Shown: positions 34,609 to 43,957, numbered from the stretch's first letter. The stretch is DNA of 64,000 nt from Pedobacter sandarakinus (GCF_026240095.1 NZ_JAPIVG010000005.1:124001-188000); one strand, 5' to 3'. The notes: a model not told the origin generated them from the letters alone. Made by a program: numbers and translations.

Positions 34609-35643
34609 TTACTTTAAGAATTCGACATTCCAAATCTTTTCTGCTTTTCTGCCAATGAGCCAAAAAGAGGCTGCCAGTACCGAAAAGAACAGGGCTTTAT
34701 GCCAGCTATCCCAAAAATATTCGAAATAACGGGTGTACAGGTTGATGAACAAAAACGTAATCCCAAATTCCCTTGCAACATCATCGTGAAATTTCAAGCC
34801 TATCACCGTGCTGGCAACACATACTCCTGCAGAAATCAAGGCCCAGTAGAATAGGCTTAGCTGCCTAATGGCATACCATTCTTCAAGGCTGGCGAAATTG
34901 CCGAAAACTGATAATGCCCACAGCGCTACAAACAAATAAACCATGCCGGCAATATAGGTAACCTGGAAAAACGATTTGGTTTGGGTAAACATCTTCATGA
35001 TAAAGGCAGCTGAAGTTAATACAGCACCAAATACTACAAAGCGCAAAGGGTAATTCATGCCCAGGAAATAATAGTTCCAGCGACTTAAATATCCGGTTTC
35101 GGTACCAAACCAAGCCCCTAATGATAGCAGCGCAAAGATCCAAATGAGGCGAGACCTAAATAAATAGCCTAAGGCACCATAAGTAAATACGGAAATTAGA
35201 ATAAGGATGGCAAAATTGCCCGAACCATGATCAATTGCTTTACCAAAATAGGCAATGGCATTCGCCGTAAACAGAATCGCAGAAAATACTATTGCCTCGT
35301 TGCTAAATTTTAAGTGAGATAATTTTTTCTTTCTTTTAAAGCCTAAAACATATAGCCAGGCAGCCAATGCTGCAGAGAGAAATGCGATTACAATATTTGG
35401 GGTATCATAAATTCGTTGTAGATAGTTGAGGATGGAATTGTCTATAAGCAGGGAGCCTAAAGCAATAAACCCGCAGGCCAATGCTACCCAAAATGCATAT
35501 TGTGCCAAACGGAGCCAATCGAAATTCTTAGCCTCATAGCTTTGGCGAAGTTTGCTGCCAGTCTGTTCATCGATTAAGCCTTCAATCTGCCATTGGTCAA
35601 TGATGTCATCCAGAAACTCGCTTTTTTCCCTATCAATTTTCAT
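34609..35643 (-). CDS. DUF2157-type polytopic membrane protein
   Basis: A 344-residue protein. The first 45 residues are a soluble helical segment (FLDDIIDQWQIEGLIDEQTGSKLRQSYE) as in DUF2157 proteins, then eight to ten membrane helices follow to the end. Function unknown. It is convergent with the LysE-like gene (23-base gap) and lies 60 bases downstream of the Kef-type antiporter on the same strand, which leaves cotranscription with the antiporter possible. Confidence 0.75.
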   Translation of the reverse strand: MKIDREKSEFLDDIIDQWQIEGLIDEQTGSKLRQSYEAKNFDWLRLAQYAFWVALACGFIALGSLLIDNSILNYLQRIYDTPNIVIAFLSAALAAWLYVLGFKRKKKLSHLKFSNEAIVFSAILFTANAIAYFGKAIDHGSGNFAILILISVFTYGALGYLFRSRLIWIFALLSLGAWFGTETGYLSRWNYYFLGMNYPLRFVVFGAVLTSAAFIMKMFTQTKSFFQVTYIAGMVYLFVALWALSVFGNFASLEEWYAIRQLSLFYWALISAGVCVASTVIGLKFHDDVAREFGITFLFINLYTRYFEYFWDSWHKALFFSVLAASFWLIGRKAEKIWNVEFLK

Positions 35644-35703
35644 AGCTACACGAATATATAAAGTTTTTAGCCACAGCCAAATGCTTTAATTATATATGAT
35701 TGC

Positions 35704-37917
35704 TTAGATAACCGCTTTTATTTTCTTATTGTTTCCAACAATCCAAATCACGTCACCATTATCAAAAACAAAGTCTGATGAAGGATTTAATATTTTGTCT
35801 GCTCCTCGCTCTATCCCCACAATTAGTGCCTGTGCTTTTTCCCTTATACCTGCATTTCTAATGCTTAGACCATACACTGGCGATTCGTAATTTATCACCA
35901 CTTTTTGCAAACTCATTTCCTTATCTGGGAAATTTTTCTCCTGCTCAGTTTCTGGAATCTCTATTTCCAATACGGATTTTACTGCTGCGAGCTGATCATC
36001 TGTCCCAATCAACAGTAACTTATCGTTAGGATAAAGTCTTTCATCTCTGCCAGGGGTGGGGATGTTGTTCCTGCCTCGCTCTATCATGGCAATGTTTACA
36101 CCATATTTTTCCCTGATCATTAGGCTGGCAAGCGTTCGGCCAACCACTTCAGATTCTGGGGAAACCGTGAGTTCTGCCAAATGTGTATCCCATGGCAGAA
36201 TAGCCGGTTTTTGATTTTCCCTTGCATTTAAGTTAAGAATAAAGCGTTTTTCGAGTTTATCATAGAATGATTGGAGTTTCCTCGAAAAGATAACCATGCC
36301 CGAAACAATAAGTACTATTGCGATTCCCGCAGCCACCCAGGTATCGAAAAACTCATACATCAAAAAGCCAACAAAGAAGATACCTAAAGCAACTCTAAAA
36401 AATTCTATCGCAATTAATGGCCCACGTGTATACTTTTTATTAAGCCAAAGGTGAGAATATGCTGTTTTTTGGATCCGCCTGATAGATAGCGCCCATAAGA
36501 AAGGCGCCATTAAAATAAATGAGGCTATGATGCTGATAATGATGGATACGAGGCTATTTGTTATGTTTCTATCGATAAATGGTTGCACATACCTAAACGC
36601 CAAAAAAATGATGGCTATAATAATTACCGAGTGAATAATGGTATTAGAGATGTATGAACGGAGTAAGATTTTCCAATCGCTTAGCGTTACTATTCCTTCG
36701 GTACTGGTGCTGTAGCGATCGATTCCATCCTGCCATTTTTGTGGTAAAACTCTTTTTAAGAAACCGTAAAAGGGATCAGCTAGTTTGATTAGGTAAGGAG
36801 AGGTAAAAGTGGTTATGGCTGCTGCTGCAACTGCGATAGGGTAGAGGAAATCGCTGGTTACTTTGAGTGTAAGCCCTAATGAGGCGATGATAAACGAGAA
36901 TTCTCCGATTTGCGCCAAGCTTAAGCCAGACTGCACCGAGGTTTTTAAGGGTTGCCCAGAAAGTAAAGCCCCAAGAATGGTAAACAAGATTTTGCCTAGA
37001 ATAATCACCAGCGTGGCAAATATGATGGGAACGGCATATTTCACAAGCATCTCCGGATCTATAAGCATGCCCACAGATACAAAAAATACTGCCGCAAATA
37101 AATCTTTTACCGATTTAGTGAGGTGTTCTATACGCTCCGCCTGCGTAGTTTCGGCCAAAATGGAACCCATAATAAAAGCGCCCAGAGCAGGAGAAAAACC
37201 AACCTGATCTGCCAGCAGAACCATGATTAGGCAGAGCGCTAGAGATACTACCAGCATGGTTTCATCATTCATCAGTTTTTTGGTGGCTTTTAAAAAGGAA
37301 GGAATTAAAAATATACCACCCAAAAACCAAAGTACAAGGAAAAAGGCCAGCTTTAAAATAGATAGCACCATTTCTGTACCTGCAGATTGCTGACTAACCG
37401 CCAAGGTAGAGAACAGAACCAGTAATAAAATGGCGAGAAGATCTTCCACAATCAAGACTCCAAATACTAATCCTGCGAACTTCTTGTGTTTTAGGCCTAG
37501 CTCTTCGAAGGCCTTAATGGCAATCATAGTTGAGGAAATAGACAAGATGCCGCCCATAAATAGGCTATCCATGTCGCTCCACCCCATTGCTTTACCTAAT
37601 AAATAGCCAGCCAAAATGATAAAAAGAACCTTTACAATAGCGGTAATGGATGCAGAGCCGCCCACCTTTACAAGTTTTTTAAAACTAAACTCCAGGCCTA
37701 AACTAAAGAGAAGGAAAATAACCCCTATCTCGCCCCAAATATTAATGCTTTTAGTGTCGGTAACGGAGGGTAAGAAGGTGAGGTGTGAGCCAACCAATAA
37801 CCCGGCAATGATGTAGCCTAAAACGAGCGGTTGCTTAATCTTTTTAAATATGAGTGTGGTTATCCCAGCCGCGGCAAGAATTAACCCTAAATCTGCGATT
37901 AAATCTGGTAAATGCAT
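35704..37917 (-). CDS. Kef-type cation:proton antiporter with TrkA-C domains
   Basis: A 737-residue CPA2 transporter. The N-terminal 380 residues form the Na+/H+ exchanger domain with about twelve helices (LGYIIAGLLVGSH, FLLFSLGLEFSFKKL, FSPALGAFIMGSILAET). Further helices lie at about 425-535, and two RCK C-terminal domains follow (about 575-650 and 665-737, ending in DVIWIVGNNKK). No NAD-binding TrkA-N domain is evident, so gating by nucleotides of the KefC kind is not expected. It should exchange K+ or Na+ for protons at the inner membrane. Confidence 0.9.
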   Translation of the reverse strand: MHLPDLIADLGLILAAAGITTLIFKKIKQPLVLGYIIAGLLVGSHLTFLPSVTDTKSINIWGEIGVIFLLFSLGLEFSFKKLVKVGGSASITAIVKVLFIILAGYLLGKAMGWSDMDSLFMGGILSISSTMIAIKAFEELGLKHKKFAGLVFGVLIVEDLLAILLLVLFSTLAVSQQSAGTEMVLSILKLAFFLVLWFLGGIFLIPSFLKATKKLMNDETMLVVSLALCLIMVLLADQVGFSPALGAFIMGSILAETTQAERIEHLTKSVKDLFAAVFFVSVGMLIDPEMLVKYAVPIIFATLVIILGKILFTILGALLSGQPLKTSVQSGLSLAQIGEFSFIIASLGLTLKVTSDFLYPIAVAAAAITTFTSPYLIKLADPFYGFLKRVLPQKWQDGIDRYSTSTEGIVTLSDWKILLRSYISNTIIHSVIIIAIIFLAFRYVQPFIDRNITNSLVSIIISIIASFILMAPFLWALSIRRIQKTAYSHLWLNKKYTRGPLIAIEFFRVALGIFFVGFLMYEFFDTWVAAGIAIVLIVSGMVIFSRKLQSFYDKLEKRFILNLNARENQKPAILPWDTHLAELTVSPESEVVGRTLASLMIREKYGVNIAMIERGRNNIPTPGRDERLYPNDKLLLIGTDDQLAAVKSVLEIEIPETEQEKNFPDKEMSLQKVVINYESPVYGLSIRNAGIREKAQALIVGIERGADKILNPSSDFVFDNGDVIWIVGNNKKIKAVI

Positions 37918-37994
37918 TTATAAATCGTTAAGTGATTAAAAAGTATCCAGACAGAACTGGACTAAATGATGTGAAGGCAAGCTATAGTTATTTG

Positions 37995-38348
37995 CTACCA
38001 AAAAACGTGTTTGGGGTAGCGTAATTTAAACTTGCACCAATATTTATAGTTTAATCTTTTAACAACAACCTTTGAAGAAGTGATATTGCTAAAGCACAAA
38101 AACACCATTAGGGCTATAATCGAATTTACCCGAAAAATGTTTGCACTTTCAGTGGGTTTAATGATTAAGTTAGTTTCAAAACACTCATCATCAATATTCA
38201 AATTAATATACAACCTATTGCGTTTGGCTTCTGGTGTGGACGAGATCTCGCTCGTTGTAGATTTTGTTTTAAATGCAGCTTTCGGCGATGCGGATGCCGC
38301 AAAACCCAAGATAAAAACAAAAGATAAGATCACGTAAAAAAGCCTCAT
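37995..38348 (-). CDS. Hypothetical secreted protein, uncertain
   Basis: A 117-codon frame with a good signal peptide (MRLFYVILSFVFILGFAASA) and a short mature part. A second hydrophobic stretch lies near 75-90 (SIIALMVFLCFSNI). The start codon lies within the 3' arm of the terminator that follows ribF, so it would need readthrough or a promoter within the hairpin loop. The opposite strand has an open frame of 85 codons, which I judge less likely because it lacks any plausible start context. It may be a real small exported protein or a chance frame. Confidence 0.45.
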   Translation of the reverse strand: MRLFYVILSFVFILGFAASASPKAAFKTKSTTSEISSTPEAKRNRLYINLNIDDECFETNLIIKPTESANIFRVNSIIALMVFLCFSNITSSKVVVKRLNYKYWCKFKLRYPKHVFW

Positions 38349-38379
38349 TGTGGCTAATATAGCGAAAAAGAGGCTTTTT
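38337..38379 (-). terminator. Rho-independent terminator after ribF
   Basis: AAAAAGCCTC (38337-38346) pairs with GAGGCTTTTT (38370-38379); on the - strand T residues follow. The 3' arm contains the ATG of the small frame at 37995-38348. Confidence 0.75.
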
Positions 38380-38404
38380 ATGAACTAAAATTACATTTTT
38401 AGCA

Positions 38405-39403
38405 CTACGGCTGGGTAGAAAAAAAAGACAATGTTGCCGCTTTGTCGGTATGGAGTTGTTGGGTTAATGCTTCAAGACCGGTAAATTTTACGTCGTGTCT
38501 CAAGAATTTTAAGAAGTTCATTTTTATATCCTGACCGTAAATTTCCTTATCGAAATCGAAAATATTAACCTCGATGTTCCTGGTCATTCCGTTTATTGTT
38601 GGCCTTTGGCCGATGTAGGCCATACCACGAAAAATACAAGGCTTCAACTTTTTAACTGAAGGCATTGAACTTTCTGCTTTTGGTACTGCAGGAGATGTTG
38701 TCGCCTCCAATTCGACGGTTACGGCATAAATTCCATCGCCTGGAATAAGCTTATAAGTCTCTTCGACGAAAATATTAGCTGTAGGAAAGCCAATGGTTCT
38801 GCCAATTTTATCGCCTTTAATTACGCGGCCAAAAATAGAGAAGGGGTAACCAAGATAATCTGCAGCAAGATTCACATCTCCGGCTAAGAGTGCTTGTCTT
38901 ATCTTTGTAGAACTTACAGCTACATCATGAATGTCTTGCTCCATAATTTCTTCTACAGTGAAATCGAAATGCTGACCGGCGGTTTTCAGTATGGACAGGT
39001 TTCCCGTTCTATCTTTACCAAAACGGTGGTCGTAACCAATAATGATGTGCTTTGTGCCAATATGGTTTACCAAAATATTTCTAATGTAATCTTCTGGTAA
39101 CTGATTAGAAAAATCGCGGGTGAAGGGTGTAATGATTAAATGATCTACCCCGAGTTGCTTTAAAATTTCGGCCTTTTCGTTAATGGTACTAATCATTTTT
39201 AACTCCTGGTTTTCAGGGTCGATAATCATCCGCGGGTGCGGGAAAAAAGTTAAGATTACGCTTTCGCCACCATCTGCTTTTGCTTTTGCAACCAGTTGGT
39301 TGATAATTTTCTGATGACCGAAATGAACCCCGTCGAAAGTGCCAATTGTTACTACTGCATTATCAAGCTTTTGGAATTCTGAAAGGTTGTGATATATTTT
39401 CAA
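38405..39403 (-). CDS. ribF: Bifunctional riboflavin kinase / FAD synthetase
   Basis: A 332-residue protein with TTG start. The N-terminal FAD synthetase domain has GTFDGVHFGHQKI, DHRFGKDRTGN and SSTKIRQALLAGD; the C-terminal riboflavin kinase domain begins near 185 with GRTIGFPTANI. An extra segment of about 20 residues rich in Ala, Thr, Ser and Pro lies in the kinase domain near 225-250, outside the motifs. It phosphorylates riboflavin to FMN and adenylates that to FAD. It is last in the ftsX-to-ribF series and is separated from yitT by an extragenic repeat, so it may have its own promoter. Confidence 0.96.
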   Translation of the reverse strand: MKIYHNLSEFQKLDNAVVTIGTFDGVHFGHQKIINQLVAKAKADGGESVILTFFPHPRMIIDPENQELKMISTINEKAEILKQLGVDHLIITPFTRDFSNQLPEDYIRNILVNHIGTKHIIIGYDHRFGKDRTGNLSILKTAGQHFDFTVEEIMEQDIHDVAVSSTKIRQALLAGDVNLAADYLGYPFSIFGRVIKGDKIGRTIGFPTANIFVEETYKLIPGDGIYAVTVELEATTSPAVPKAESSMPSVKKLKPCIFRGMAYIGQRPTINGMTRNIEVNIFDFDKEIYGQDIKMNFLKFLRHDVKFTGLEALTQQLHTDKAATLSFFSTQP

Positions 39404-39431
39404 AGGGTATAATTTTTAGACTTTTGGTTTT

Positions 39432-39516
39432 GCGTTAGGGATGGGAGCGGTATCCCCCGATTTTTCATCGGGGATTTAGCGTACAGCCCGACCCCTTGCG
39501 CAGCTTGGGGTAACGC
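39432..39516. repeat. Extragenic palindromic repeat between ribF and yitT
   Basis: The element is bounded by GCGTTA (39432-39437) and TAACGC (39511-39516). Inside are a CCCCGA/TCGGGG hairpin (39454-39474) and CCCC/GGGG arms (39492-39510). The phrases CCCATCCCTAACGC and GGTCGGGCTGTACGC on the - strand are, as I recall, typical of short repeats scattered between Bacteroidota genes. Only one copy is in the window. Confidence 0.5.
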
Positions 39517-39538
39517 CCAAATTTTAAATATTTAATTT

Positions 39539-40399
39539 CTAGTGTAAGGCATGGCGTTTAACTACTCCACCTTTTAAATCGGCTATTTGCTGTTGAATCA
39601 CAAACGCATCGCTGTCTATAGACCTGATGGCACTCTGAAGTTTACTCATTTCTAGTTTTGTAACTACGGTGAAAACAATATCGATGTCTTTCTTTTGTCC
39701 ATAACCCCCTTCGCCTTTGTAAATGGTTACACCCCGTTTCATTTGGTCGATAATAAAAGTTTTTATCTCTTCCTGATGTTCTGAGATGATGGTAACCCCG
39801 GTATATTGTTCCAAGCCGTTTACAATAAAATCTATTGTGTTTGATGCAGATAAATATGTTAAGATAGCATATAACGCAGTTTCTATGTTTAAAAAATAGG
39901 CAGCGAAAGCAAAAATTATGATGTTTAGGATAAGGATAATATTGCCCACGGTAAGCACGCTATTTTTACTGATGTACAACGCAAGTACCTCTGTACCATC
40001 TATTACGCAACCTCCACGCATGGCTAGGCCGATGCCCCCACCGAGAAATAAACCACCAAAGAAAGCGATAAGTAGTTTATCGTGCGTAATGGGCTGGAAT
40101 GGTAGCACAATTAGCGCAACAGATAGGGCGGCAATGGCAACAGCTGTTTTAATGGCAAAACCTTTACCTATTTGGCGGTAACCTAAAATTACGAATGGAA
40201 TGTTAATGAGTGCAATAAGATAAGATAAATTCCAGCCGGTAAGGGTGCTCAACAAGAGGGATATACCCGTTACACCACCATCTATAAAATGGCTCGGCAT
40301 TAAAAAACTTTTTAAACCAAAGCACGCCGAAGTTACACCGGCAATGGTTAAGAGGATCTCTTTGGCAAAGCGAACATTTTTATTTCGGATGTGGTTCAT
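39539..40399 (-). CDS. YitT family membrane protein (DUF2179 C-terminal domain)
   Basis: A 286-residue protein with five to six membrane helices in the first 190 residues (SHFIDGGVTGISLLLS, GGLFLGGGIGLAMRGG are typical of the family) and a soluble DUF2179 domain at the C-terminus (GVTIYKGEGGYGQKKD). Such proteins are widespread and of unknown function; solute transport is suspected. Its start overlaps the stop of truB (ATGA), so the two are translated together. Confidence 0.9.
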   Translation of the reverse strand: MNHIRNKNVRFAKEILLTIAGVTSACFGLKSFLMPSHFIDGGVTGISLLLSTLTGWNLSYLIALINIPFVILGYRQIGKGFAIKTAVAIAALSVALIVLPFQPITHDKLLIAFFGGLFLGGGIGLAMRGGCVIDGTEVLALYISKNSVLTVGNIILILNIIIFAFAAYFLNIETALYAILTYLSASNTIDFIVNGLEQYTGVTIISEHQEEIKTFIIDQMKRGVTIYKGEGGYGQKKDIDIVFTVVTKLEMSKLQSAIRSIDSDAFVIQQQIADLKGGVVKRHALH

Positions 40400-41127
40400 G
40401 CCTGTTCTGCAGATTTAACTTCTTCTTTCTTACTACGAATATAATTAACAAGCTCTAGAACCTCAAAAGAATTATCTAGTAAAAAGTTTCCGCTGCGGGT
40501 GCGGGTAAGTTTAGACAAGTATGCACCATTATCAAGTGATTTTCCAAAATCTGAAACCAAGGAACGAATGTAAGTTCCTTTGCTGCAAACAATTCTAAAA
40601 TCGATTTCAGGAAGCGCAATTCTGGTAATTTCAAACTCCGGAACATTTACAAAGCGCTTGCGCAACTCTACTTCCTCGCCCAAGCGAGCCTTAACATACA
40701 GGCGTTCGCCATTAATTTTAACGGCCGAATGTGCCGGTGGGTATTGTTCTATATCACCAATGAAAGGGGCAGTGGCGGCATGTATTTCTTCTTCGGTGAT
40801 GGTACTGATACCAAAGGTTTGATCTACCGCTGTTTCCATGTCGAAAGATGGCGTAGTCGCCCCAAGAATCATGGTACCTGTGTATTCTTTTTCTTCTGCC
40901 TGGAAAGTATCGATTTGTTTGGTTAGTTTGCCGGTGCAGATAATTAGTAGGCCCGTTGCCAAAGGATCTAATGTGCCAGCATGACCAACCTTGAGCTTTA
41001 AGGGCTTTAAAGAGTTGCGAATTTTACCTACTACATCAAAAGATGTCCATTTGTAGGGTTTGTTAATTAGCAGTAATTCGCCCTCGGCAAAATTGAAATC
41101 TCTGAACTTTGAATTTTCTGTACTCAC
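40396..41127 (-). CDS. truB: tRNA pseudouridine-55 synthase TruB
   Basis: A 243-residue enzyme with GTG start. The catalytic Asp is Asp54 in GHAGTLDPLATGLL, and KPYKWTSFDVV, YPPAHSAVKINGERLYVKAR and RCSKGTYIRSL-like CSKGTYIRSLVSDFG are the other family motifs. It makes pseudouridine 55 in the T loop of tRNAs. The C-terminal PUA domain of longer TruB proteins is absent, as is usual in this phylum. It is coupled to yitT, and uppP lies 26 bases upstream. Confidence 0.96.
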   Translation of the reverse strand: MSTENSKFRDFNFAEGELLLINKPYKWTSFDVVGKIRNSLKPLKLKVGHAGTLDPLATGLLIICTGKLTKQIDTFQAEEKEYTGTMILGATTPSFDMETAVDQTFGISTITEEEIHAATAPFIGDIEQYPPAHSAVKINGERLYVKARLGEEVELRKRFVNVPEFEITRIALPEIDFRIVCSKGTYIRSLVSDFGKSLDNGAYLSKLTRTRSGNFLLDNSFEVLELVNYIRSKKEEVKSAEQA

Positions 41128-41141
41128 AAATCTTTTTTGCG

Positions 41142-41149
41142 CAAAGATA
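41142..41149 (-). promoter_or_regulatory. -7 promoter element before truB
   Basis: On the - strand TATCTTTG fits TAnnTTTG and ends 14 bases before the truB start. It lies between uppP and truB, so truB, yitT and perhaps ribF may have a promoter of their own. Confidence 0.45.
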
Positions 41150-41153
41150 CAGA

Positions 41154-41948
41154 TTAAATTATTTGCATGCTTCTACCACTAAGTAATAGAATGATGATGA
41201 TTAAACCAGCAATAATGCGGTACCAACCGAACATTTTAAAGCCGTGCTTATTTAGGTAGCCAATAAAGCTACGAATGGCCAACAATGCTACTATGAACGC
41301 TACAACATTACCAATAACAAGCAGATTTATTTGATTTTGGGTTATGCTGTGTCCTTCTTGATAAAAGTCGAATAACTTTTTTGCGGTCGCAGCAAACATG
41401 GTGGGCACCGCCAGAAAAAAGGAAAATTCTGCGGCTACTTTCCGGCTCAGTTTCTGGCTCATACCACCAACAATGGTTGCTCCGGAACGCGATACGCCCG
41501 GAATCATGGCAATACATTGAAAGAAGCCAATTTTTAATGCTGTTATGTAGTTTATATCGTCTTCTTCGGTTACGGTTGGATTGCTAAACCACTTATCTAC
41601 AAAGAGCAAAATGATTCCGCCAACAAGCAACGAAATACCCACAGCCATGGGACTTTCCAAAAGCTCATCGATTTTTTTGCTCAATAACAAGCCAAATACT
41701 GCCGCAGGAATAAATGCAACAAGTAATTTAATATAGAAATTGATGGATTTAAAAAATCTTTTAAAATACAACACCACAACAGATAGTATGGCACCCAGCT
41801 GAATGGCAACGGTGAAAAGTTTAACAAAAGGATCAGCGGCTATTCCCATAAAAGATGATCCGATGATCATGTGGCCGGTGCTCGATACTGGTAGAAATTC
41901 GGTTAATCCTTCAATTATAGCAAGGATAATGGCTTCGAAATAATTCAT
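41154..41948 (-). CDS. uppP: Undecaprenyl-diphosphatase UppP (BacA)
   Basis: The start ATG 41948 gives [23 protein letters not shown] at the N-terminus, the exact family beginning; a longer frame upstream adds unrelated sequence. The 264-residue protein has about eight membrane helices and the active-site motifs [14 protein letters not shown] and [13 protein letters not shown]. It dephosphorylates undecaprenyl pyrophosphate so that the lipid carrier can be reused for peptidoglycan and other polymers, and it affects bacitracin sensitivity. Confidence 0.96.
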   Translation of the reverse strand: MNYFEAIILAIIEGLTEFLPVSSTGHMIIGSSFMGIAADPFVKLFTVAIQLGAILSVVVLYFKRFFKSINFYIKLLVAFIPAAVFGLLLSKKIDELLESPMAVGISLLVGGIILLFVDKWFSNPTVTEEDDINYITALKIGFFQCIAMIPGVSRSGATIVGGMSQKLSRKVAAEFSFFLAVPTMFAATAKKLFDFYQEGHSITQNQINLLVIGNVVAFIVALLAIRSFIGYLNKHGFKMFGWYRIIAGLIIIILLLSGRSMQII

Positions 41949-42028
41949 AAGTGGTTTGATGGGGAATGATGGAAAAGTACACCCTTGCGGATAAGCACGT
42001 AAGAAATAACAGGACAAGACATTTTTTT

Positions 42029-42076
42029 GCCCTCAATAGCCTAAACTACCAGATCTTATTGCGTCTAATTGAGGGC
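42029..42076. repeat. Inverted repeat between DUF3098 gene and uppP
   Basis: GCCCTCAAT (42029-42037) pairs perfectly with ATTGAGGGC (42068-42076) around a 30-base loop. On the - strand the stem is followed by A residues, not T, so a standard terminator is unlikely. It could slow transcription or bind a protein. Confidence 0.45.
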
Positions 42077-42077
42077 G

Positions 42078-42308
42078 TTACTTTTTAAGAATGGCATAAA
42101 TTCCGAAGGCAAAGCCGGCAAGCACCACAAGAGGCGCCAATAGCGTTCTTCTAAAATCGTAGATGTCGCCAGTTGTGCCCATCATTAATATAAAACCCAC
42201 CACAACAATTGCCATGCTAATCAACAGTAACTGGTAGTTCTTTTTGGTAAAAACTAACTCGTTTTTAGCATCTTTTACACCAGGATTTGGTTTTTTTTCT
42301 AAAGCCAT
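42078..42308 (-). CDS. DUF3098 small membrane protein
   Basis: A 76-residue protein with two membrane helices (about 27-46 and 54-72), a charged N-terminus and the conserved GTTGDIYDFRRTLLAPLVVLAGF of the family. It directly follows ftsX, sharing one base, as it does in many Bacteroidota; a link to FtsX or cell division is suspected from this constant neighbourhood but not shown. Confidence 0.88.
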   Translation of the reverse strand: MALEKKPNPGVKDAKNELVFTKKNYQLLLISMAIVVVGFILMMGTTGDIYDFRRTLLAPLVVLAGFAFGIYAILKK

Positions 42309-43186
42309 TATCTATAAAGATTATAAGATTTTAAACGTAAATATCTGCTTACGGCAAACCAGGTACTAATGCCGGTAATGAAAATACCAATGATTACTAA
42401 GCCAACAAAGACAAAGCCGAATTCTTTGTAGTTGTTGAGAATAATAATTTCTGGTACTTCTTTGCGGGCATATATTAGGGTAGCAAGTAAAATAATAATT
42501 GCGATAAATGCAGCAATTAAACCGTGCAAAGCAGCAAATAATAAGAAAGGACGTCTGATAAAATTTTTTGTTGCACCAACTAACTGCATACTTTTAATTA
42601 AAAAGCGTTGCGAGTAAATAGCAAGACGTATAGTGTTGTTTATCAAAGCAATAGAGATAATCAGCAGTAGCATGGCAAAAGCAAGAATAATCAGGCCGAT
42701 GGTATTGATGTTTTTGTTTACCATATCTATTAAGGAGCTTTGGTAAACTACCTCCTTTACTACCGGGTTTTTGGCGATATTAATTTTTAATTCATCTATG
42801 CTTTTATTGTTCGCGTAGGCCGCTTTGAGGTAAACATCAAATGTTGAGGTTAGTGGATTATAACCCAAAAAGTTTACGAAATCCTCACCTAAATCTTGAG
42901 TCAAGTTTCTTGCCGCCAGTTCTTTATTTACGTATTGCGTTTGCTTAACTTTGGGGTTGGCGTTAAGTTCTTTCTGGAAGGCTAAAATGTCTGTTTCTTT
43001 TGCTCCTTCATCAACAATAATGTTTAAAACTATATTTTCTTTAACGTAGTTAGATAGGTTTTTGGCATGTACAAGTACCAACCCAAGCAGGCCTAGCATA
43101 AGCAAAACCAAGGCAATACTAATTATCGTTGAGATATATACTGTTTTGGTTTTTTTTGATGCATCACTTACTTCGAATTCTTCCAT
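42308..43186 (-). CDS. ftsX: Cell division protein FtsX
   Basis: A 292-residue membrane protein with the FtsX layout: cytoplasmic N-terminus, first helix at about 19-40, a periplasmic domain of about 120 residues (ILAFQKELNANPKVKQTQYVNKE), then three helices from about 165 to 285. With the ATPase FtsE it forms an ABC-type complex that controls peptidoglycan hydrolases at the septum. FtsE is not encoded nearby. It starts the - strand series that continues with DUF3098 and uppP. Confidence 0.93.
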   Translation of the reverse strand: MEEFEVSDASKKTKTVYISTIISIALVLLMLGLLGLVLVHAKNLSNYVKENIVLNIIVDEGAKETDILAFQKELNANPKVKQTQYVNKELAARNLTQDLGEDFVNFLGYNPLTSTFDVYLKAAYANNKSIDELKINIAKNPVVKEVVYQSSLIDMVNKNINTIGLIILAFAMLLLIISIALINNTIRLAIYSQRFLIKSMQLVGATKNFIRRPFLLFAALHGLIAAFIAIIILLATLIYARKEVPEIIILNNYKEFGFVFVGLVIIGIFITGISTWFAVSRYLRLKSYNLYR

Positions 43187-43372
43187 GTATTTCAGTTTTG
43201 TTTTTGCGAAAATATAAATTATACCTGATAAACACCAATATAATCAACATTAACGCCACTCCTTTTAATTTCTTTCAGTGTTTTTAGATAAATTTTTTGG
43301 CAACTGCTAAACACGGTACGAAATTTGTTCACACGGCGTTAATTATAATAAACTAAAACAAATTCAATTGCG

Positions 43373-43798
43373 ATGAAAAGACAAATCACATTTCTAGGCC
43401 TTCTAATGATGTTTACCATTACTTTTATTGGCTGTAAGAAAGATGAAACCTCTCTTAAAGCCCGGATGTTAGGCAAATGGATGTTGGTAAAAATAGAAAC
43501 TAGCGGATACACCACTGCAGAAACTGTAGCAGATCCTACAAAAGTTAACGGAACGGCTGTTTATGGAACGAGTGCTGATTACGTTGATTTTAAACCTAAC
43601 AATGATGATCAGGTGGAATTGAGCTTGAGGGGTAATAGAACAATCGGAACATACCTGATTACTTTCGAAGATCAGTTTACAATGGACCTAAATGACGGTC
43701 AGAATTATGCAGTGGTTAACAGCATAACCCCTACCCAGTTTCAATTCACCTCAACTATTGATAACAGGATCAAAAAAGTATACTACTTAAAAAAATAA
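43373..43798 (+). CDS. Lipocalin-like lipoprotein
   Basis: A 141-residue protein with a lipoprotein signal peptide; the lipobox is FIGC with Cys at about 21, followed by KKDE. The mature part begins KARMLGKWMLVKIE, the usual first strand of small lipocalin-like proteins, and continues as a beta-rich domain (YVDFKPNNDDQVELSLRGN). It should be attached to the outer membrane. Function unknown. It stands alone between ftsX (divergent) and its own terminator. Confidence 0.8.
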   Translation: MKRQITFLGLLMMFTITFIGCKKDETSLKARMLGKWMLVKIETSGYTTAETVADPTKVNGTAVYGTSADYVDFKPNNDDQVELSLRGNRTIGTYLITFEDQFTMDLNDGQNYAVVNSITPTQFQFTSTIDNRIKKVYYLKK

Positions 43799-43821
43799 GC
43801 TTTAAGAAATTAGCGTATAAT

Positions 43822-43852
43822 GCCATTGACTTACAATCAATGGCTTTTTTTT
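43822..43852 (+). terminator. Rho-independent terminator after the lipoprotein gene
   Basis: GCCATTGA (43822-43829) pairs with TCAATGGC (43837-43844), followed by eight T residues. Confidence 0.9.
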
Positions 43853-43957
43853 GCTCGAGGTTTTGAGTTTTTTTCCGATAAATCGCTAAGCCAGTATGAG
43901 CTGTAGGGCCAGGTTTTGGGCAATCAAATTTAGTTTCACTAAACCCCTTATTTTCTG

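Noticed and set aside
38080..38337. Open frame of 85 codons on the + strand opposite the small secreted-protein frame
   Set aside because: It mirrors the opposite-strand frame and has no start context or recognisable domain; the - strand frame with a signal peptide is preferred.
41949..42017. Longer UppP start
   Set aside because: The extra 23 residues are polar and Cys/Pro-rich, and the family begins with the MNYFEAI-type segment at 41948.
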